Source: Cupriavidus pauculus (GTDB lineage Bacteria > Pseudomonadota > Gammaproteobacteria > Burkholderiales > Burkholderiaceae). From it: 64,000 nucleotides of DNA. Position numbers and translations under genes: made by a program. Within the stretch, counting starts at the first letter, position 1. Every line of letters begins with the position of its first letter. The stretch is taken from the NCBI RefSeq assembly GCF_002858765.1, contig NZ_PJRP01000011.1, positions 1 to 64,000 on the forward strand, given 5' to 3'. The notes under the pieces were generated by a model. That model saw only the letters and a program-made list of their open reading frames with translations. It had not been told where the DNA came from and searched no databases. This document shows, in pieces, positions 1 to 8,797 of the stretch.

Positions 1-140
1 CCGGCTGCCGCGTGTGCGGCCACCGCGCTTTGCCACAGTCTCCAAAGTAGTCCCCGCTAGATTTTGATGGGAACTACTCTGGATAGGTTCGCCTCTCGTG
101 TCCACACGGCCATCAGCGGACGGTTACGATTAATCGTGCA

Positions 141-779
141 ATGATCGAAATGAAAGACAGGATGAAACCAATAACTCATTCGGTGAAAACGACCATAATT
201 CTCGCACTTCTTGTCGCTTTTTCTGGGGCGACGTTCGCACAAGAAGCCTTGCGCACGTGGGAAGTCGGCGGAACGGACGCCGATGGAGCATCTCGGGTAG
301 CGAGCATTGTCGAGAACCGGTTCAAGAAGATTAAGCCAAGCTTTTTTGATTCAGTGAGTGCACAGGTAAAGGGAAATTTAGTTTCGATTAAGTTCTCCGG
401 ATGGCACCCTACCTCCAATCAAGTGGAGACACTCACACAGACAAAGGGCAAGCTTTACGTCGCCCTTGCCTCGACGCCTGATAAGCCGCTGATCACCGAA
501 CGGGATATTGAGCAGTCACAACCCTTGGCGACTTCAGAGGTGGCAATTCGCCTGACTGATTCCGCGGCGCAACGTGTGGCGACGCTTACGGCCAACGCGG
601 TAGGAGACGCGGTGATCGTGCAATGGGACGGCCGAGTCATCGGACGGCTGCGTATCTCATCGGCGCCGCTGCGGCGTGACATCGCTTTTTCTACCCCAGC
701 AGGACAAAGTGCCCAGCTTATGAGCGCAATTCTGTCCACTGGCGCCCTCCCCGAGGGTGTTTCACTCAAGGCTCGATGA
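141..779 (+). CDS. Exported protein with SecD P1-head-like domain
   Basis: The 212-residue product has a hydrophobic signal segment at about residues 17-34 (ILALLVAFSGATFA) and a likely signal-peptidase site after TFA, so it should be exported. The C-terminal 90 residues resemble the first periplasmic head subdomain of SecD: a stretch beginning IRLTDSAAQRVATLT, then a WDGRVIGRLRISSAP strand pair, then a closing STGALPEGVSLK like the GALP end of SecD. No SecD membrane segments follow, so this is a free-standing domain and not a translocase subunit. In-frame starts at 150 and 162 are also possible; the latter directly follows AGG and would give a more typical signal peptide. No operon partner is visible. 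The fold assignment is by eye and the function is unknown. Confidence 0.6.
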   Translation: MIEMKDRMKPITHSVKTTIILALLVAFSGATFAQEALRTWEVGGTDADGASRVASIVENRFKKIKPSFFDSVSAQVKGNLVSIKFSGWHPTSNQVETLTQTKGKLYVALASTPDKPLITERDIEQSQPLATSEVAIRLTDSAAQRVATLTANAVGDAVIVQWDGRVIGRLRISSAPLRRDIAFSTPAGQSAQLMSAILSTGALPEGVSLKAR

Positions 780-1282
780 CGTAGCTGACAACCCGAGCGA
801 GACACCTGTCGCGCAAGCTCATGTGCAGATAGTGCGAAGACAGAGACCGGCCATAACGAGAGATCCGGCAGTTATAGGCCAACCGGCGTCCGTCGCACAA
901 CATTGACGACGGAGTATGGCAATTTCACGACTCCGGCTCATCCACCGTCCCCGAGCTAGGGCTTGCGTTAGCGGTTTAGGAGAGATCGCTCCCGTCGATC
1001 ACACAATCCTCTTACTGGCGAATATGCCACCGGGATGGCATGCTTAGCGGTCGTCCCCGGAAAAGGCTTTGATCATTGGGCACCAAGGGTGATGACCAGG
1101 CAAACACCCCTTGACGTTGCGACGAGGCCGACGGCGCCCAAGGAAAGCATTTGTTCCAGGTGCGGGAAAAACATACGCGCTTGGACAGGGCGAAGTCCGG
1201 CCCGGTGCGGATGGGCCCGTCACTCATGCGGAAAACTGCGGCCGCGGAGCCAGACTATCAGGATGGAGTTTGTCTGCAGTGG
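780..1282. other. Non-coding or unassigned stretch
   Basis: Several overlapping open frames occur in both strands between the exported protein and the small membrane protein, but none has a recognisable motif, a plausible ribosome binding site or coding-like composition. I see no repeat or hairpin of note. Confidence 0.4.
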
Positions 1283-1663
1283 TTACTTCCCAGATTCGTT
1301 TGGCTGCTTCTGCACCGGTGGGAACGCGCCCCAAGCCGCACGAAAATTGAGAATTGCCACTGCGAGAACGAAAATGCCAGCTAGCGCTAAGACGGGCTCA
1401 AACGTCCCTTGTGGATTACCTCCTCCCAGCACAGACACGAGTACTACTAGAATGCCTGTAAGGCCCAAGATGGCATTGGCTGCTGCGGCGATTCCGCCAA
1501 AAGTTCGACTCTGCTTCTTCAACGCCAGCCAAGCGGCGCCCGACGGTATAAACAGTAAGAGATGCGTGGTGGGAACGCTATGAGTTTGCCGTGCAAAGGA
1601 GAAGATCAGCCATCCTCCGATCACACACAAAATAGCATTTGCAATCGACAAAGTGCGATTCAT
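1283..1663 (-). CDS. Small hypothetical membrane protein, four predicted TM segments
   Basis: The 126-residue product starts at the ATG reading MNRTLSIANAILC. The open frame continues upstream to 1945, but that extension is of low-complexity composition and looks non-coding, so the internal start is preferred. Four hydrophobic stretches are visible: residues about 5-25 (SIANAILCVIGGWLIF), 30-48 (LLLFIPSGAAWLAL), 55-78 (IAAAANAILGLTGILVVLVSV) and 88-108 (VLALAGIFVLAVAIL). The tail is short and polar. No family was recognised and neighbours give no context. It is probably an inner-membrane protein of unknown role. Confidence 0.5.
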   Translation of the reverse strand: MNRTLSIANAILCVIGGWLIFSFARQTHSVPTTHLLLFIPSGAAWLALKKQSRTFGGIAAAANAILGLTGILVVLVSVLGGGNPQGTFEPVLALAGIFVLAVAILNFRAAWGAFPPVQKQPNESGK

Positions 1664-2176
1664 GTCAGGCCCGTTTATTGTTTTGTATGGCCATTGTACG
1701 GCTTGTTCGAATGATTTCAACCCGCCGGAAGCCCTGCCAGGTACGGAACTACATGGGAACGTCCGCTTCTTGGAGCCGCAAAGGACCGCGTTGGGTCGGA
1801 AGTCGCCGCTGGCGCCGGCGAGCCCCGTCCCAGCTAGCCCGGCGGCCGAGTCCGGCCAGTAACCGTCATTGCCCATCGCTGAACGAATGGCTGCTTTGGC
1901 ACAGGCAGCAGTCGAGACTTGATTCCTTGCTGGCTTGATTTCCATTAGCGCGACTCTGCAGCTTCCAAACCACTTACTTGCACCAGATTCCCGCTCAATT
2001 AGCCCGATTTTTCTCCGAAGATCTGGCTCTCATTCGGAGCATCGGCTGATACCGGAAACGGAAAATGGCTGAATGCCCTTCGAGCACCCCTCGGTCGATA
2101 AAGGAGTGTTGAAGGATCAGTGTTCAACTGTGTGGGCTACCCGACTGAATGCATGAGGGCGGTCTGCGTTCCCGCA
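1664..2176. other. Unassigned stretch
   Basis: This interval holds only short unconvincing open frames. Around 1760-1806 there is a fragment (AACGTCCGCTTCTTGGAGCC then GGGTCGGAAGTCGCC) of the sort found in decayed intergenic repeats elsewhere in the window (near 6209 and 15030). No gene is supported. Confidence 0.35.
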
Positions 2177-2623
2177 TTACGCCGCTGCCGCAACTGGAAG
2201 CCGAAACGGGGCGCCGAGACGATTGAATGCGTTCATGGCGGCAATCGTAATAGTGAGATCAACGAGGTCCTTGGGCGAAAATGCTGCCGAGGCGGCCGCA
2301 TAGGCTTCGTCTGAGGCATGCGTCTCACTGACGCGCGTCACTTCCTCCGCCCAGGCCAACGCGGCCCGCTCTTGCTCGGCGAATAGGTGCGGTACTTCAT
2401 CCCACACCGGAACCAGCGTGATCTTGTCGACCGACATGGTCTTTCTGAGATCGCGGCTATGCATGTCAATGCAATGCGCGCATCCGTTGATCTGGGAGAC
2501 GCGGAGGAACACGAGGTGGACAAGCTCCTCGGGGAGATCCGTCTTCTTCGTGACATAGTGGTGGATACCAAAAAGCGCCTTCGCGCCGTCAGGCGCTATC
2601 TCTTGCCAATTCAAGCGGGTCAT
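2177..2623 (-). CDS. AhpD-like / carboxymuconolactone decarboxylase family protein
   Basis: The 148-residue protein carries the AhpD-core motif GCAHCIDMH at about residues 47-55, with the redox CxxC and the following histidine of the peroxidase-associated branch. The surrounding helices (EELVHLVFLRVSQIN before it, ALAWAEEVTRVSETH after it) match the family, and the length is normal. Members are alkylhydroperoxidase-type reductases or bind small quinone-like compounds, and many are of unknown substrate. It is divergent from the MocR regulator at 2778, with about 150 bp between them containing two direct repeats, so MocR control is likely. The assignment to the family is strong; the substrate is not known. 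Confidence 0.85.
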   Translation of the reverse strand: MTRLNWQEIAPDGAKALFGIHHYVTKKTDLPEELVHLVFLRVSQINGCAHCIDMHSRDLRKTMSVDKITLVPVWDEVPHLFAEQERAALAWAEEVTRVSETHASDEAYAAASAAFSPKDLVDLTITIAAMNAFNRLGAPFRLPVAAAA

Positions 2624-2745
2624 CTCGGTCCTTTTCTGTTGGTGATGGGGTCTAGCGTCGCGGTCCGCGCGCCCGAGCCGCCTATCGACTTGGGCCGCGA
2701 TTCATGTCATAACGCAAAGTTACTCCGCCAGGCATTGAAGATACA

Positions 2746-2778
2746 GGCCCAAAAAGTGGAGAAACGACTGGCCCAAAA
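2746..2778. promoter_or_regulatory. Direct repeats, possible MocR operator
   Basis: The nonamer GGCCCAAAA occurs at 2746-2754 and 2770-2778, 24 bp apart start to start, in the divergent promoter region between the AhpD-like gene and the MocR gene. MocR-type regulators are known to bind direct repeats. The second copy abuts the assigned start codon, so a regulator bound here could block its own translation start region or promoter. Function is inferred. Confidence 0.4.
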
Positions 2779-4253
2779 TGAATCACCCGAATTCGCCCGC
2801 CGTGCTGTCCGTTCTGGTGGACCGCGCCACCGCCGTGCCGATCGGCGACCAGATCCATGCGAGCCTGCGACAGGCGATCGTCGAGGGTCGGCTCCTACCT
2901 GGACAGCGTCTTCCTTCAGGCCGGGACCTCGCTGCGCAGCTTGGCGTCGCCCGCGGCACCATCCGTGTCGCCTACGACCGTCTGATCGCCGAGAATCTGG
3001 TGTTCGGCGCGGGCTCCGCGGGCACACACGTATGCGCGCGGCTACCTGTCGGGCGAGCCGGCGGCGAAGCCGCACTCGATGGGCCTCTGGCGGATTTCAC
3101 CCGCCCGTTCTCGAGCGTCCCGCTTCCGTTCCAAATGGGCGTACCTGCCCACGACGCGTTTCCCGCCAAGCTCTGGGCCCGCATGCGGACGCGTGCCGTA
3201 CGCGCCGATGCCTTCGCTTACACGGCCTATGCTGATCCGCGCGGCGAGCCTGCCCTGCGAGCCCAGATCGCGAGCCACCTGGCCGTAAGCAGGCAGATGC
3301 AATGTCATCCGGATCAAATCATCGTTACCAGTGGATACCGGCAGGGTCTGATGCTGGCACTGACCGCCCTGCGCGCGCACGGCCGCAAGGCGTGGCTCGA
3401 GGAGCCCGGGTATCCGCTCGGAAGGCGAGCACTGGAAGTGACCGGAGCCGAGGTCGTACCCGTACCCATTGATGCCGAGGGGCTGCGCGTCGAAGCCGGC
3501 GTCGCCAGCGCGCCAGACGCTTTGCTGGCGCTGGTCACGCCCGGCCAGCATGCACCGCTGGGCGTCACGATGTCGCCGGCACGCAGGCGCGCGCTGCTCG
3601 AATGGGCGGCGACAAGGGGGGCCTGGATCATCGAAGACGACTATCTCGGAGAACTACAGCTCGACGGCCGGGCCGCACCGGCGCTTGCCGCCGGCGAGGG
3701 CGCCGAGCGTGTCGTTCATATCGGCGCGTTCAGCAAAACGATCAGCCCGGCGCTGGGCCTCGGTTTCGTCGTTGCCCCGCGCGCAGTGGCGGAGCGTCTG
3801 GTGGAGGTCTGCGCCGTGTTGGCCCCGGCGCCGAACCGGACCACCCAATTGGCGGTGACGGAGTTTCTGCGGGATGGGCACTACCTGCGGCATTTACGCC
3901 AGATGAAGGCACTCTATGGCGAACGGCGCCGCCTGACGCTGGCGCATGTCAGCGAGTTTCTGCCGGGCACGCTGATGGCGGGTCTGGGTGTGATCGCACC
4001 GCTGCCACAAACCGCCGACGACCGCGTGGTTGTCGGCATTGCCCGCGCACGCGGCCTCGCACCTTCGGCACTCTCCGCATGGTACCTTCGCCGCAATCAC
4101 GCGCAAGGCGGCTTACTACTCAGTGCGACAAACCTGCGCCCTGACAACATCGAGGCCGTGTGCGCGACGCTTGCGGGTATCGTTGCTTCATCGAGTCGTA
4201 GCCCACATGAGTCCAATGGTCGCGAAGGCGGCGTCGGAGCGTCCACTTTCTAG
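2778..4253 (+). CDS. MocR/PdxR-type regulator (GntR wHTH plus aminotransferase fold)
   Basis: The 491-residue protein has a GntR winged helix at about residues 15-85 (PIGDQIHASLRQAIVEGRLL, then LPSGRDLAAQLGVARGTIR) joined to a class I aminotransferase-like domain. The PLP-binding lysine is K320 in GAFSKTISPALG, and a preceding EDDYLGELQLDG matches the PLP-contact aspartate loop. Such regulators sense PLP or an amino-compound adduct; PdxR controls PLP synthesis and GabR controls GABA use. The only obvious target is the divergent AhpD-like gene. Direct repeats lie just upstream and overlap the start. The family call is firm and the effector unknown. Confidence 0.88.
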   Translation: MNHPNSPAVLSVLVDRATAVPIGDQIHASLRQAIVEGRLLPGQRLPSGRDLAAQLGVARGTIRVAYDRLIAENLVFGAGSAGTHVCARLPVGRAGGEAALDGPLADFTRPFSSVPLPFQMGVPAHDAFPAKLWARMRTRAVRADAFAYTAYADPRGEPALRAQIASHLAVSRQMQCHPDQIIVTSGYRQGLMLALTALRAHGRKAWLEEPGYPLGRRALEVTGAEVVPVPIDAEGLRVEAGVASAPDALLALVTPGQHAPLGVTMSPARRRALLEWAATRGAWIIEDDYLGELQLDGRAAPALAAGEGAERVVHIGAFSKTISPALGLGFVVAPRAVAERLVEVCAVLAPAPNRTTQLAVTEFLRDGHYLRHLRQMKALYGERRRLTLAHVSEFLPGTLMAGLGVIAPLPQTADDRVVVGIARARGLAPSALSAWYLRRNHAQGGLLLSATNLRPDNIEAVCATLAGIVASSSRSPHESNGREGGVGASTF

Positions 4254-4756
4254 AGATATCGACGACGGCTAAGGGTCGGAACCGAGGATCCGTAGCTGCG
4301 GCGGGCCTGGCGACCGCGGAACTTCCGCGTTCGGCCATGAAGCGACATAGGGTGATTCGATCCGGACCGCTACCGACGTTGTCGGCCGCTCGCCAAATCG
4401 CCCGCGAATTGGCGCGTGCTTTATTTGCAAATGGACCCAACCGGCGACTTTCATATGCAAGCTAGCGTCATCCGTGATCACTGGCTCTTCCAAGCTAAGC
4501 GACTGGGCTACTCTCGTACACCGCCGCTTCCCTCGCTTTCCAGCCAAGATCGGCCGGATGCGCGATCAAGTCCATAAGAGATAGCAACGACTACGCTCAG
4601 TGCGAGAGCTCTCTTTTCTACCTCATGTTGAGGCCGTAGCTGCAAAAAATCGCAATCGATCGGGATGCTCTCGAAGGACGATTGGGAGGCCATCTCTCTG
4701 GACACGTGAAGAAGGACCCGTAACTCGTACGGCATCGAGAGTCCGAAGTTAGACTG
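4254..4756. other. Unassigned stretch before IS30 remnant
   Basis: Only weak overlapping open frames are present downstream of the MocR gene. No family motif, RNA fold or repeat was recognised until the insertion-sequence end at about 4757. Confidence 0.35.
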
Positions 4757-5030
4757 TGGATTCAACCGGTCGATGCAACACACTAGACGCTGCATGAGCA
4801 GTGGAGGTGTTGCAAATGAAACAGAGGCGCCGGATCTACTACACCGAGACTCAGAAGGCACTAATGTGGGAGCGGTGGCGGAAAGGTGACACGCTTCACC
4901 AGATCGCCCGGCTGTTTGATCGGTACCATTCATCTGTGCAACGGATTCTGGCGGATTCCGGCGGCATCCAGCCAGCATCCCGGCACCGCTCCAGGCTAGC
5001 CTTGACGCTCGCCGAACGAGAGGAGATATC
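4757..5030 (+). mobile_element. IS30-family insertion sequence remnant, left end
   Basis: A left end is suggested at about 4757-4782 (ATTCAACCGGTCGATGCAACAC). TGCAACAC at 4774-4781 is repeated in inverted form as GTGTTGCA at 4808-4815, directly before the transposase start. The transposase reading stops matching the family after about 5026 and no right end is visible, so the element is truncated on its 3-prime side. Confidence 0.6.
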
Positions 5031-5091
5031 TCGGCCAGTCTGCGATCGCAGTTCGGTCGCGACTTCGTCATTGGCATTGCCGATAAAATGA
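4816..5091 (+). pseudogene. Truncated IS30-family transposase (N-terminal part)
   Basis: The frame opens MKQRRRIYYTETQKALMWER and contains a helix-turn-helix (LHQIARLFDRYHSSVQRIL) and LALTLAEREEIS, the standard N-terminus of IS30-type transposases of the kind found in Cupriavidus and relatives. About 70 residues match. After EEIS at about 5026 the frame runs into unrelated sequence and stops at 5091. A complete enzyme is about 330-340 residues with a DDE catalytic domain, which is entirely missing here, so it cannot be active. Confidence 0.8.
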
Positions 5092-5186
5092 CCGGCGCGT
5101 CTGAGGACCTGTTCTTTGTCGAATCTGAGACACCAGACTTAGACCGCTTGCTTAGCTTATTGGCCGCCCCCAGGCTCTACCATTGA
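5026..5186 (+). pseudogene. 3-prime fragment of an unidentified gene fused to the IS30 remnant
   Basis: In a different frame from the transposase, from about 5026, an uninterrupted reading (SQFGRDFVIGIADKMTGA, ending LLSLLAAPRLYH and TGA at 5184-5186) has coding-like composition and ends 85 bp before the next gene. It has no start codon of its own in good context and begins where transposase similarity ends. The simplest reading is that the IS end deleted the 5-prime part of a resident gene. No family was recognised. Confidence 0.35.
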
Positions 5187-5270
5187 GAAAGATGAATCGG
5201 GGATGCAGTATCTTGTACGTCGGCTGTCGTCGTTGATAGCCTTCCGACGTCGCCCCTTACACAGGCAACC

Positions 5271-6041
5271 ATGAAAACCCGCACATTCGAATCCTTGGGC
5301 CGATACCACGATAGCTGGGCGACTATTATTCTCTGCGCGCCAGATAGGTTCCCCGAATACGACTGGGACACTCCTGCACGTAGTCAAGCACAGCGCTTAG
5401 AAGAAGCGTTCGCAGATTTGCAAGCAGGAGCACATTTCGCGGAGAAGAAGATCAAAACGCCCCGACTTATCGGCGTCTTTCGTGAGCTGCTGAAGATGTC
5501 GCATGAGGCCTATCTTAACGGCGATGGCAAACGGGGAGCGCACTTATTGCAGGAAGCCGAAGGGCTGGTTTGGCGAAGTCGCGCGTCGCGATTGAAGCAC
5601 GTTGTCGAGGCCGAGCGACGAGCGTTCGGCGAAGTTGTTCTATTCAAAGACGTTGTTGTCTCGCCCTACCCGTATGAAGGCAGCGAGACGGATCTTGGCG
5701 AGATCCAACGCAAGCTCTGGCTCCACGCGACTGCACAGATGGATGCGATACAGACCGACGAGGTTAGCATCACTCAAACGTGGGTGGCGGATGCCGACGG
5801 TGCGGTTCACGTCATAAAGGGACGCTCGAGAAAGGCGATTCTTCAGACTGTCAGGGACGGCGCTAAGCATTTGCAGGGCTACGCGACGGCAAGCTTGATT
5901 GGACCAGACCTGCTGTGTGTGGACGTTGAAGAGCACGGAAAGCCGCGGGCTTCAGTGACACGATTGACCAGAATCGGCGAGGACCCCGTTCCACGATTCC
6001 ATCTCGACGAGCCTGAGATCTTCACGCAGGAGAAAGCCTAG
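5271..6041 (+). CDS. Hypothetical protein, soluble, 256 residues
   Basis: The frame is long, starts with ATG (MKTRTFESLGRYHDSWAT) and has consistent codon use. The product is soluble with no signal peptide or membrane segment. A charged helical middle (residues about 40-130, with RLEEAFADLQAGAHFAEKK and HLLQEAEGLVWRSRASRL) is followed by a beta-rich C-terminal half. I recognise no domain. It lies immediately after an IS30 remnant and a gene fragment, so it belongs to a rearranged, probably horizontally acquired stretch. No partner gene follows. Confidence 0.6.
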   Translation: MKTRTFESLGRYHDSWATIILCAPDRFPEYDWDTPARSQAQRLEEAFADLQAGAHFAEKKIKTPRLIGVFRELLKMSHEAYLNGDGKRGAHLLQEAEGLVWRSRASRLKHVVEAERRAFGEVVLFKDVVVSPYPYEGSETDLGEIQRKLWLHATAQMDAIQTDEVSITQTWVADADGAVHVIKGRSRKAILQTVRDGAKHLQGYATASLIGPDLLCVDVEEHGKPRASVTRLTRIGEDPVPRFHLDEPEIFTQEKA

Positions 6042-6468
6042 TCGTGCCGTGAAGGTTTGGCACGCATTGTCTAACCTCTCGCATCATCCGATCGGACATT
6101 TGGAAAATCTCCGCCTCTGGCACTTGCGAAGGATCGCGTGGCTTTGGGACTCGCCTCGGGTCTGGCAACGACAAGCTCTTACTCGGGTAGGCTGCGAGGA
6201 CACTCTACGTGGCAACGTCCGCTTCGGAGAAACGTGAAGGGCTCCAATGGGTCGGTCAGAGACAGTCGCGGCTGCCGGGCAGCTCCGGCCTCCTCATTTC
6301 TCTTCACTAGCTAGTAGCTAACAGATACCCTTGAAGACGGGAGGCGCCCGCCAGCCGCGGCCGCCGCCACCGCCCGACGGCATTCCCGTCAAGAAGTCCC
6401 CGCTCCCGCACAAAACGCACGCTCGCGCCGACATTTCAAAATAGCCCGCCCGACATTTGATGTCGGCC
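6042..6468. other. Unassigned stretch with decayed repeat traces
   Basis: No gene is supported. Around 6209-6260 the sequence GCAACGTCCGCTTCGGAGAA followed by TGGGTCGGTCAGAGACAG resembles the degenerate intergenic repeat traces seen near 1760. The stretch after 6340 is very GC-rich and proline-coding in several frames, which is usual for non-coding DNA in this window. Confidence 0.35.
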
Positions 6469-7389
6469 CTAGACATGTGCGGCAAGAGAGGCAATTAGGT
6501 GATCGATCATGACGCGCACCCGCGCTGGCAGGAAGCGGTTGGGCGGATACAGCAGCCAGACCGGCCCCATGTACGCCCGTGCTTCGAATTCCCAGTCTGC
6601 CAGCACCTGGACCAGGTGGCCGTGCTGCAAGCCATCCGCGACGGCGAATTCGGGCAAGGCGGCGATGCCGATCGCCTGTGCGGCGGCGTCCAGGCGGGCG
6701 CCGACGTCATTGGCGAGGTAACGGCCTCGGACTTGCACCGTCTGGCTCGCGCTGCTGCGGCGGAAGGTCCAGCGGTTGTCGTCGACGGTTTCACCGAGGT
6801 ACAGGCACTCGTGGCGTGTCAGGTCGTGCGGCGTGGCGGGTGTGCCGTGGGCGGCCAGATAGGCCGGTGAGGCGCATAGCAGCCAGCGCGCGTTGCCCAG
6901 CGAGCGCGCCGCCAGACCTAACGGTGGTGAACGGGTCAGGCGGATCACGATATCGACGTCGTCGCGTAACGGATCGACCTCGCGGTCGGTAAAGATCAGT
7001 TGCACGTCGATTTCCGGCCATTCGCGCAGGAATCCGGCGATCAGAGGGTGGATGACCGCCTGCGCATAGCCGATCGGCGCGCTGATGCTCACTCTTCCCT
7101 GCGGCGCGCTCATCAATTGGCCGGCGACATCCACCGCGCCGGACGCCGCGCCCACCATGTCGCGGCAATGGCGATAGACCTGCGCGCCTGCATCGGTCAG
7201 CCGCACGCTGCGGGTCGAACGTTCCAGCAGGCGCGTGCCCAGTGCTTCTTCCAGCCGCTTGATTTGCCGGCTGATCGTCGATGGCGTGCTGCCGAGCTGG
7301 CGAGCGGCCGCGGAGAAATTGCCGGCGTCGACGACGCGGGAAAACGTGGCCATGTCTGGCAACAAGGCGAACAGCTCGGTCTGGTTCAT
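6469..7389 (-). CDS. LysR-family transcriptional regulator
   Basis: The 306-residue protein has the N-terminal LysR helix-turn-helix (FSRVVDAGNFSAAARQLG, then STPSTISRQIKRLEEALG) at about residues 15-75 and a type 2 periplasmic-binding-fold effector domain containing GRVSISAPIGYA and the closing region PPNRFLPARVRVMIDHL. This matches the CrgA/AaeR-like branch common in Burkholderiaceae. It is divergent from the EamA exporter at 7490 across 100 bp, the usual LysR-target arrangement, so it probably controls that transporter. The effector is unknown. Confidence 0.9.
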   Translation of the reverse strand: MNQTELFALLPDMATFSRVVDAGNFSAAARQLGSTPSTISRQIKRLEEALGTRLLERSTRSVRLTDAGAQVYRHCRDMVGAASGAVDVAGQLMSAPQGRVSISAPIGYAQAVIHPLIAGFLREWPEIDVQLIFTDREVDPLRDDVDIVIRLTRSPPLGLAARSLGNARWLLCASPAYLAAHGTPATPHDLTRHECLYLGETVDDNRWTFRRSSASQTVQVRGRYLANDVGARLDAAAQAIGIAALPEFAVADGLQHGHLVQVLADWEFEARAYMGPVWLLYPPNRFLPARVRVMIDHLIASLAAHV

Positions 7390-7489
7390 CTGTGCATTTA
7401 CGACATAAAAGCTGTGCAGATGGACCCGATTATAGTTTTCAGCGCAATACCCGACAATCTGGCGTGTTCAACGCCAATACGCTCCAGCC

Positions 7490-8458
7490 ATGTCCAACCG
7501 TCTGCTGTGGATTTCCGACCTGATGCTGCTGGCCGTGGCCGTCGTATGGGGGACGAGTTACGGCGTCGCCAAAATCGCGCTCGCGTTCTACCCGGTGCTC
7601 GGCCTGCTCGCGCTGCGATTCGGCATCACGTTTCTCGTGCTGTCGCCGTCGTTGTTCACCTTGCGCGGGATGAAGGCGTCCACGCTGGTGGGCGCGCTGG
7701 GCTCCAGCGTGCTGCTGCTCGGCATCCTGATGGCCGAAACGTTCGGGGTATCGATGACGCACGCCTCGAATGCCGCGTTCCTCATCAGCCTGTGCGTCGC
7801 GCTGACGCCGTTGGTGGAATGGGCGCTGCTGCGCCGGCGGCCCCTGCCCGTGGAATGGCTGGCCGTGGCGCTGTCGCTGGCCGGTGCCGCGCTGGTCAGC
7901 GGTGGCGTGTCGACGCCCACCCTGGGCGATGCGCTGATGCTGCTGGCTGCCCTGCTCCGCGCGTTGATGATGTGCGTGACCAAACGTGTGATGCGCGATG
8001 CCACGCTGGCACCGCTCACCGCCACGGCGATCCAGTCTGGCATGGTGGCCCTCGGCAGCATCGTCGTCGCGGTGGTGTTCATGCCCGCCCAGTGGCAGCC
8101 GCTGCCCGCGCTCGCCGGGCATGGCGCATTCTGGACCAGCATCGGCTACCTCGTGCTGGCCTGCACTCTATTTGCCTTCTTCGCGCAGAACTTTGCGGTC
8201 AAGTGCAGCAGCCCGACGCGCGTAGCGTTGCTGATGGGCGGCGAGCCCGCTTTCGGTGCGCTGTTCGCTTACGCGTGGCTCGGCGAGCAGCTATCGGCGT
8301 GGGCATGGCTCGGTGGCGGCCTGATGGTATTGGCCTCATTGCTCGCCACGGTGCCCGGGTTCCAGCCGCGCATTCGCGCCCGGCCCGACCATCTCGATGC
8401 ACACCCGCACGTCGCCCCGAATGAAATGGTCTCCGCGCAGGCTGAAGTGCGCCTTTGA
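7490..8458 (+). CDS. EamA/DMT-superfamily transporter
   Basis: The 322-residue integral membrane protein has about ten hydrophobic segments in two EamA repeats. The first begins LMLLAVAVVWGTSYGVAKIA, and the second includes LMLLAALLRALMMCVTKRVM. These are drug/metabolite exporters, often for amino acids or metabolites. The divergent LysR gene at 6469-7389 is the likely regulator. The last 35 residues (from about GFQPRIRARPDHL) are polar and unlike the family; that part of the gene is antisense to a CysB-type regulator remnant, so the native 3-prime end was probably replaced by recombination. The transporter core appears complete. Confidence 0.85.
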   Translation: MSNRLLWISDLMLLAVAVVWGTSYGVAKIALAFYPVLGLLALRFGITFLVLSPSLFTLRGMKASTLVGALGSSVLLLGILMAETFGVSMTHASNAAFLISLCVALTPLVEWALLRRRPLPVEWLAVALSLAGAALVSGGVSTPTLGDALMLLAALLRALMMCVTKRVMRDATLAPLTATAIQSGMVALGSIVVAVVFMPAQWQPLPALAGHGAFWTSIGYLVLACTLFAFFAQNFAVKCSSPTRVALLMGGEPAFGALFAYAWLGEQLSAWAWLGGGLMVLASLLATVPGFQPRIRARPDHLDAHPHVAPNEMVSAQAEVRL

Positions 8459-8640
8459 CGGCGGAAACACGTCGCCCGTGTCGATGATCGCGAGATCGGT
8501 ATCGCGCGCGGGATCCACGGTCACACGCTGGACGATGGCCACGCCGAGGCCCGTCGCCACGTAGGCCTTGATCACTTTGACGTCGGCTGCGCGCACCACC
8601 ACGCGAGGCACAACAGCGCGCGGATGAAATGCTCGAGCGC
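8378..8640 (-). pseudogene. Remnant of a CysB/Cbl-type LysR regulator (C-terminal part)
   Basis: On the minus strand the reading ADVKVIKAYVATGLGVAIVQ, followed by DPARDTDLAIIDTGDVF and a RGDHFIRGDV segment, matches the C-terminal effector domain of CysB/Cbl regulators, which carry DADVIKTYVELGLGVGI and a following RGxYLRGY. The N-terminal DNA-binding and most of the effector domain are absent and there is no proper end. It overlaps the 3-prime end of the EamA gene in antisense. It is a dead fragment. Confidence 0.65.
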
Positions 8641-8797
8641 CTTCATGCGTACGCTGCCACAGTGCGTTGGCCGTGCCGTGCTGCCGGCGCCTTCCTTGTC
8701 GGTGATCGGGAGTATCGTCGGATGCGCGCGTCAATGTGTAAAGGCCCGGAAGTTCCGCAGCGACGCTGCCCGCCAGGCGATCCGGCGCGATCCGGGC

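Noticed and set aside
1035..1583. Long plus-strand open frame overlapping the small membrane protein
   Set aside because: It is antisense to a better gene, lacks a ribosome site and has no recognised motif.
4816..5091. Functional IS30 transposase
   Set aside because: The DDE domain is absent and the frame departs from the family after about 70 residues.
7000..8424. 474-codon plus-strand open frame over the LysR and EamA genes
   Set aside because: It is a GC-rich shadow of two well-supported genes in other frames with arginine/alanine-rich composition.
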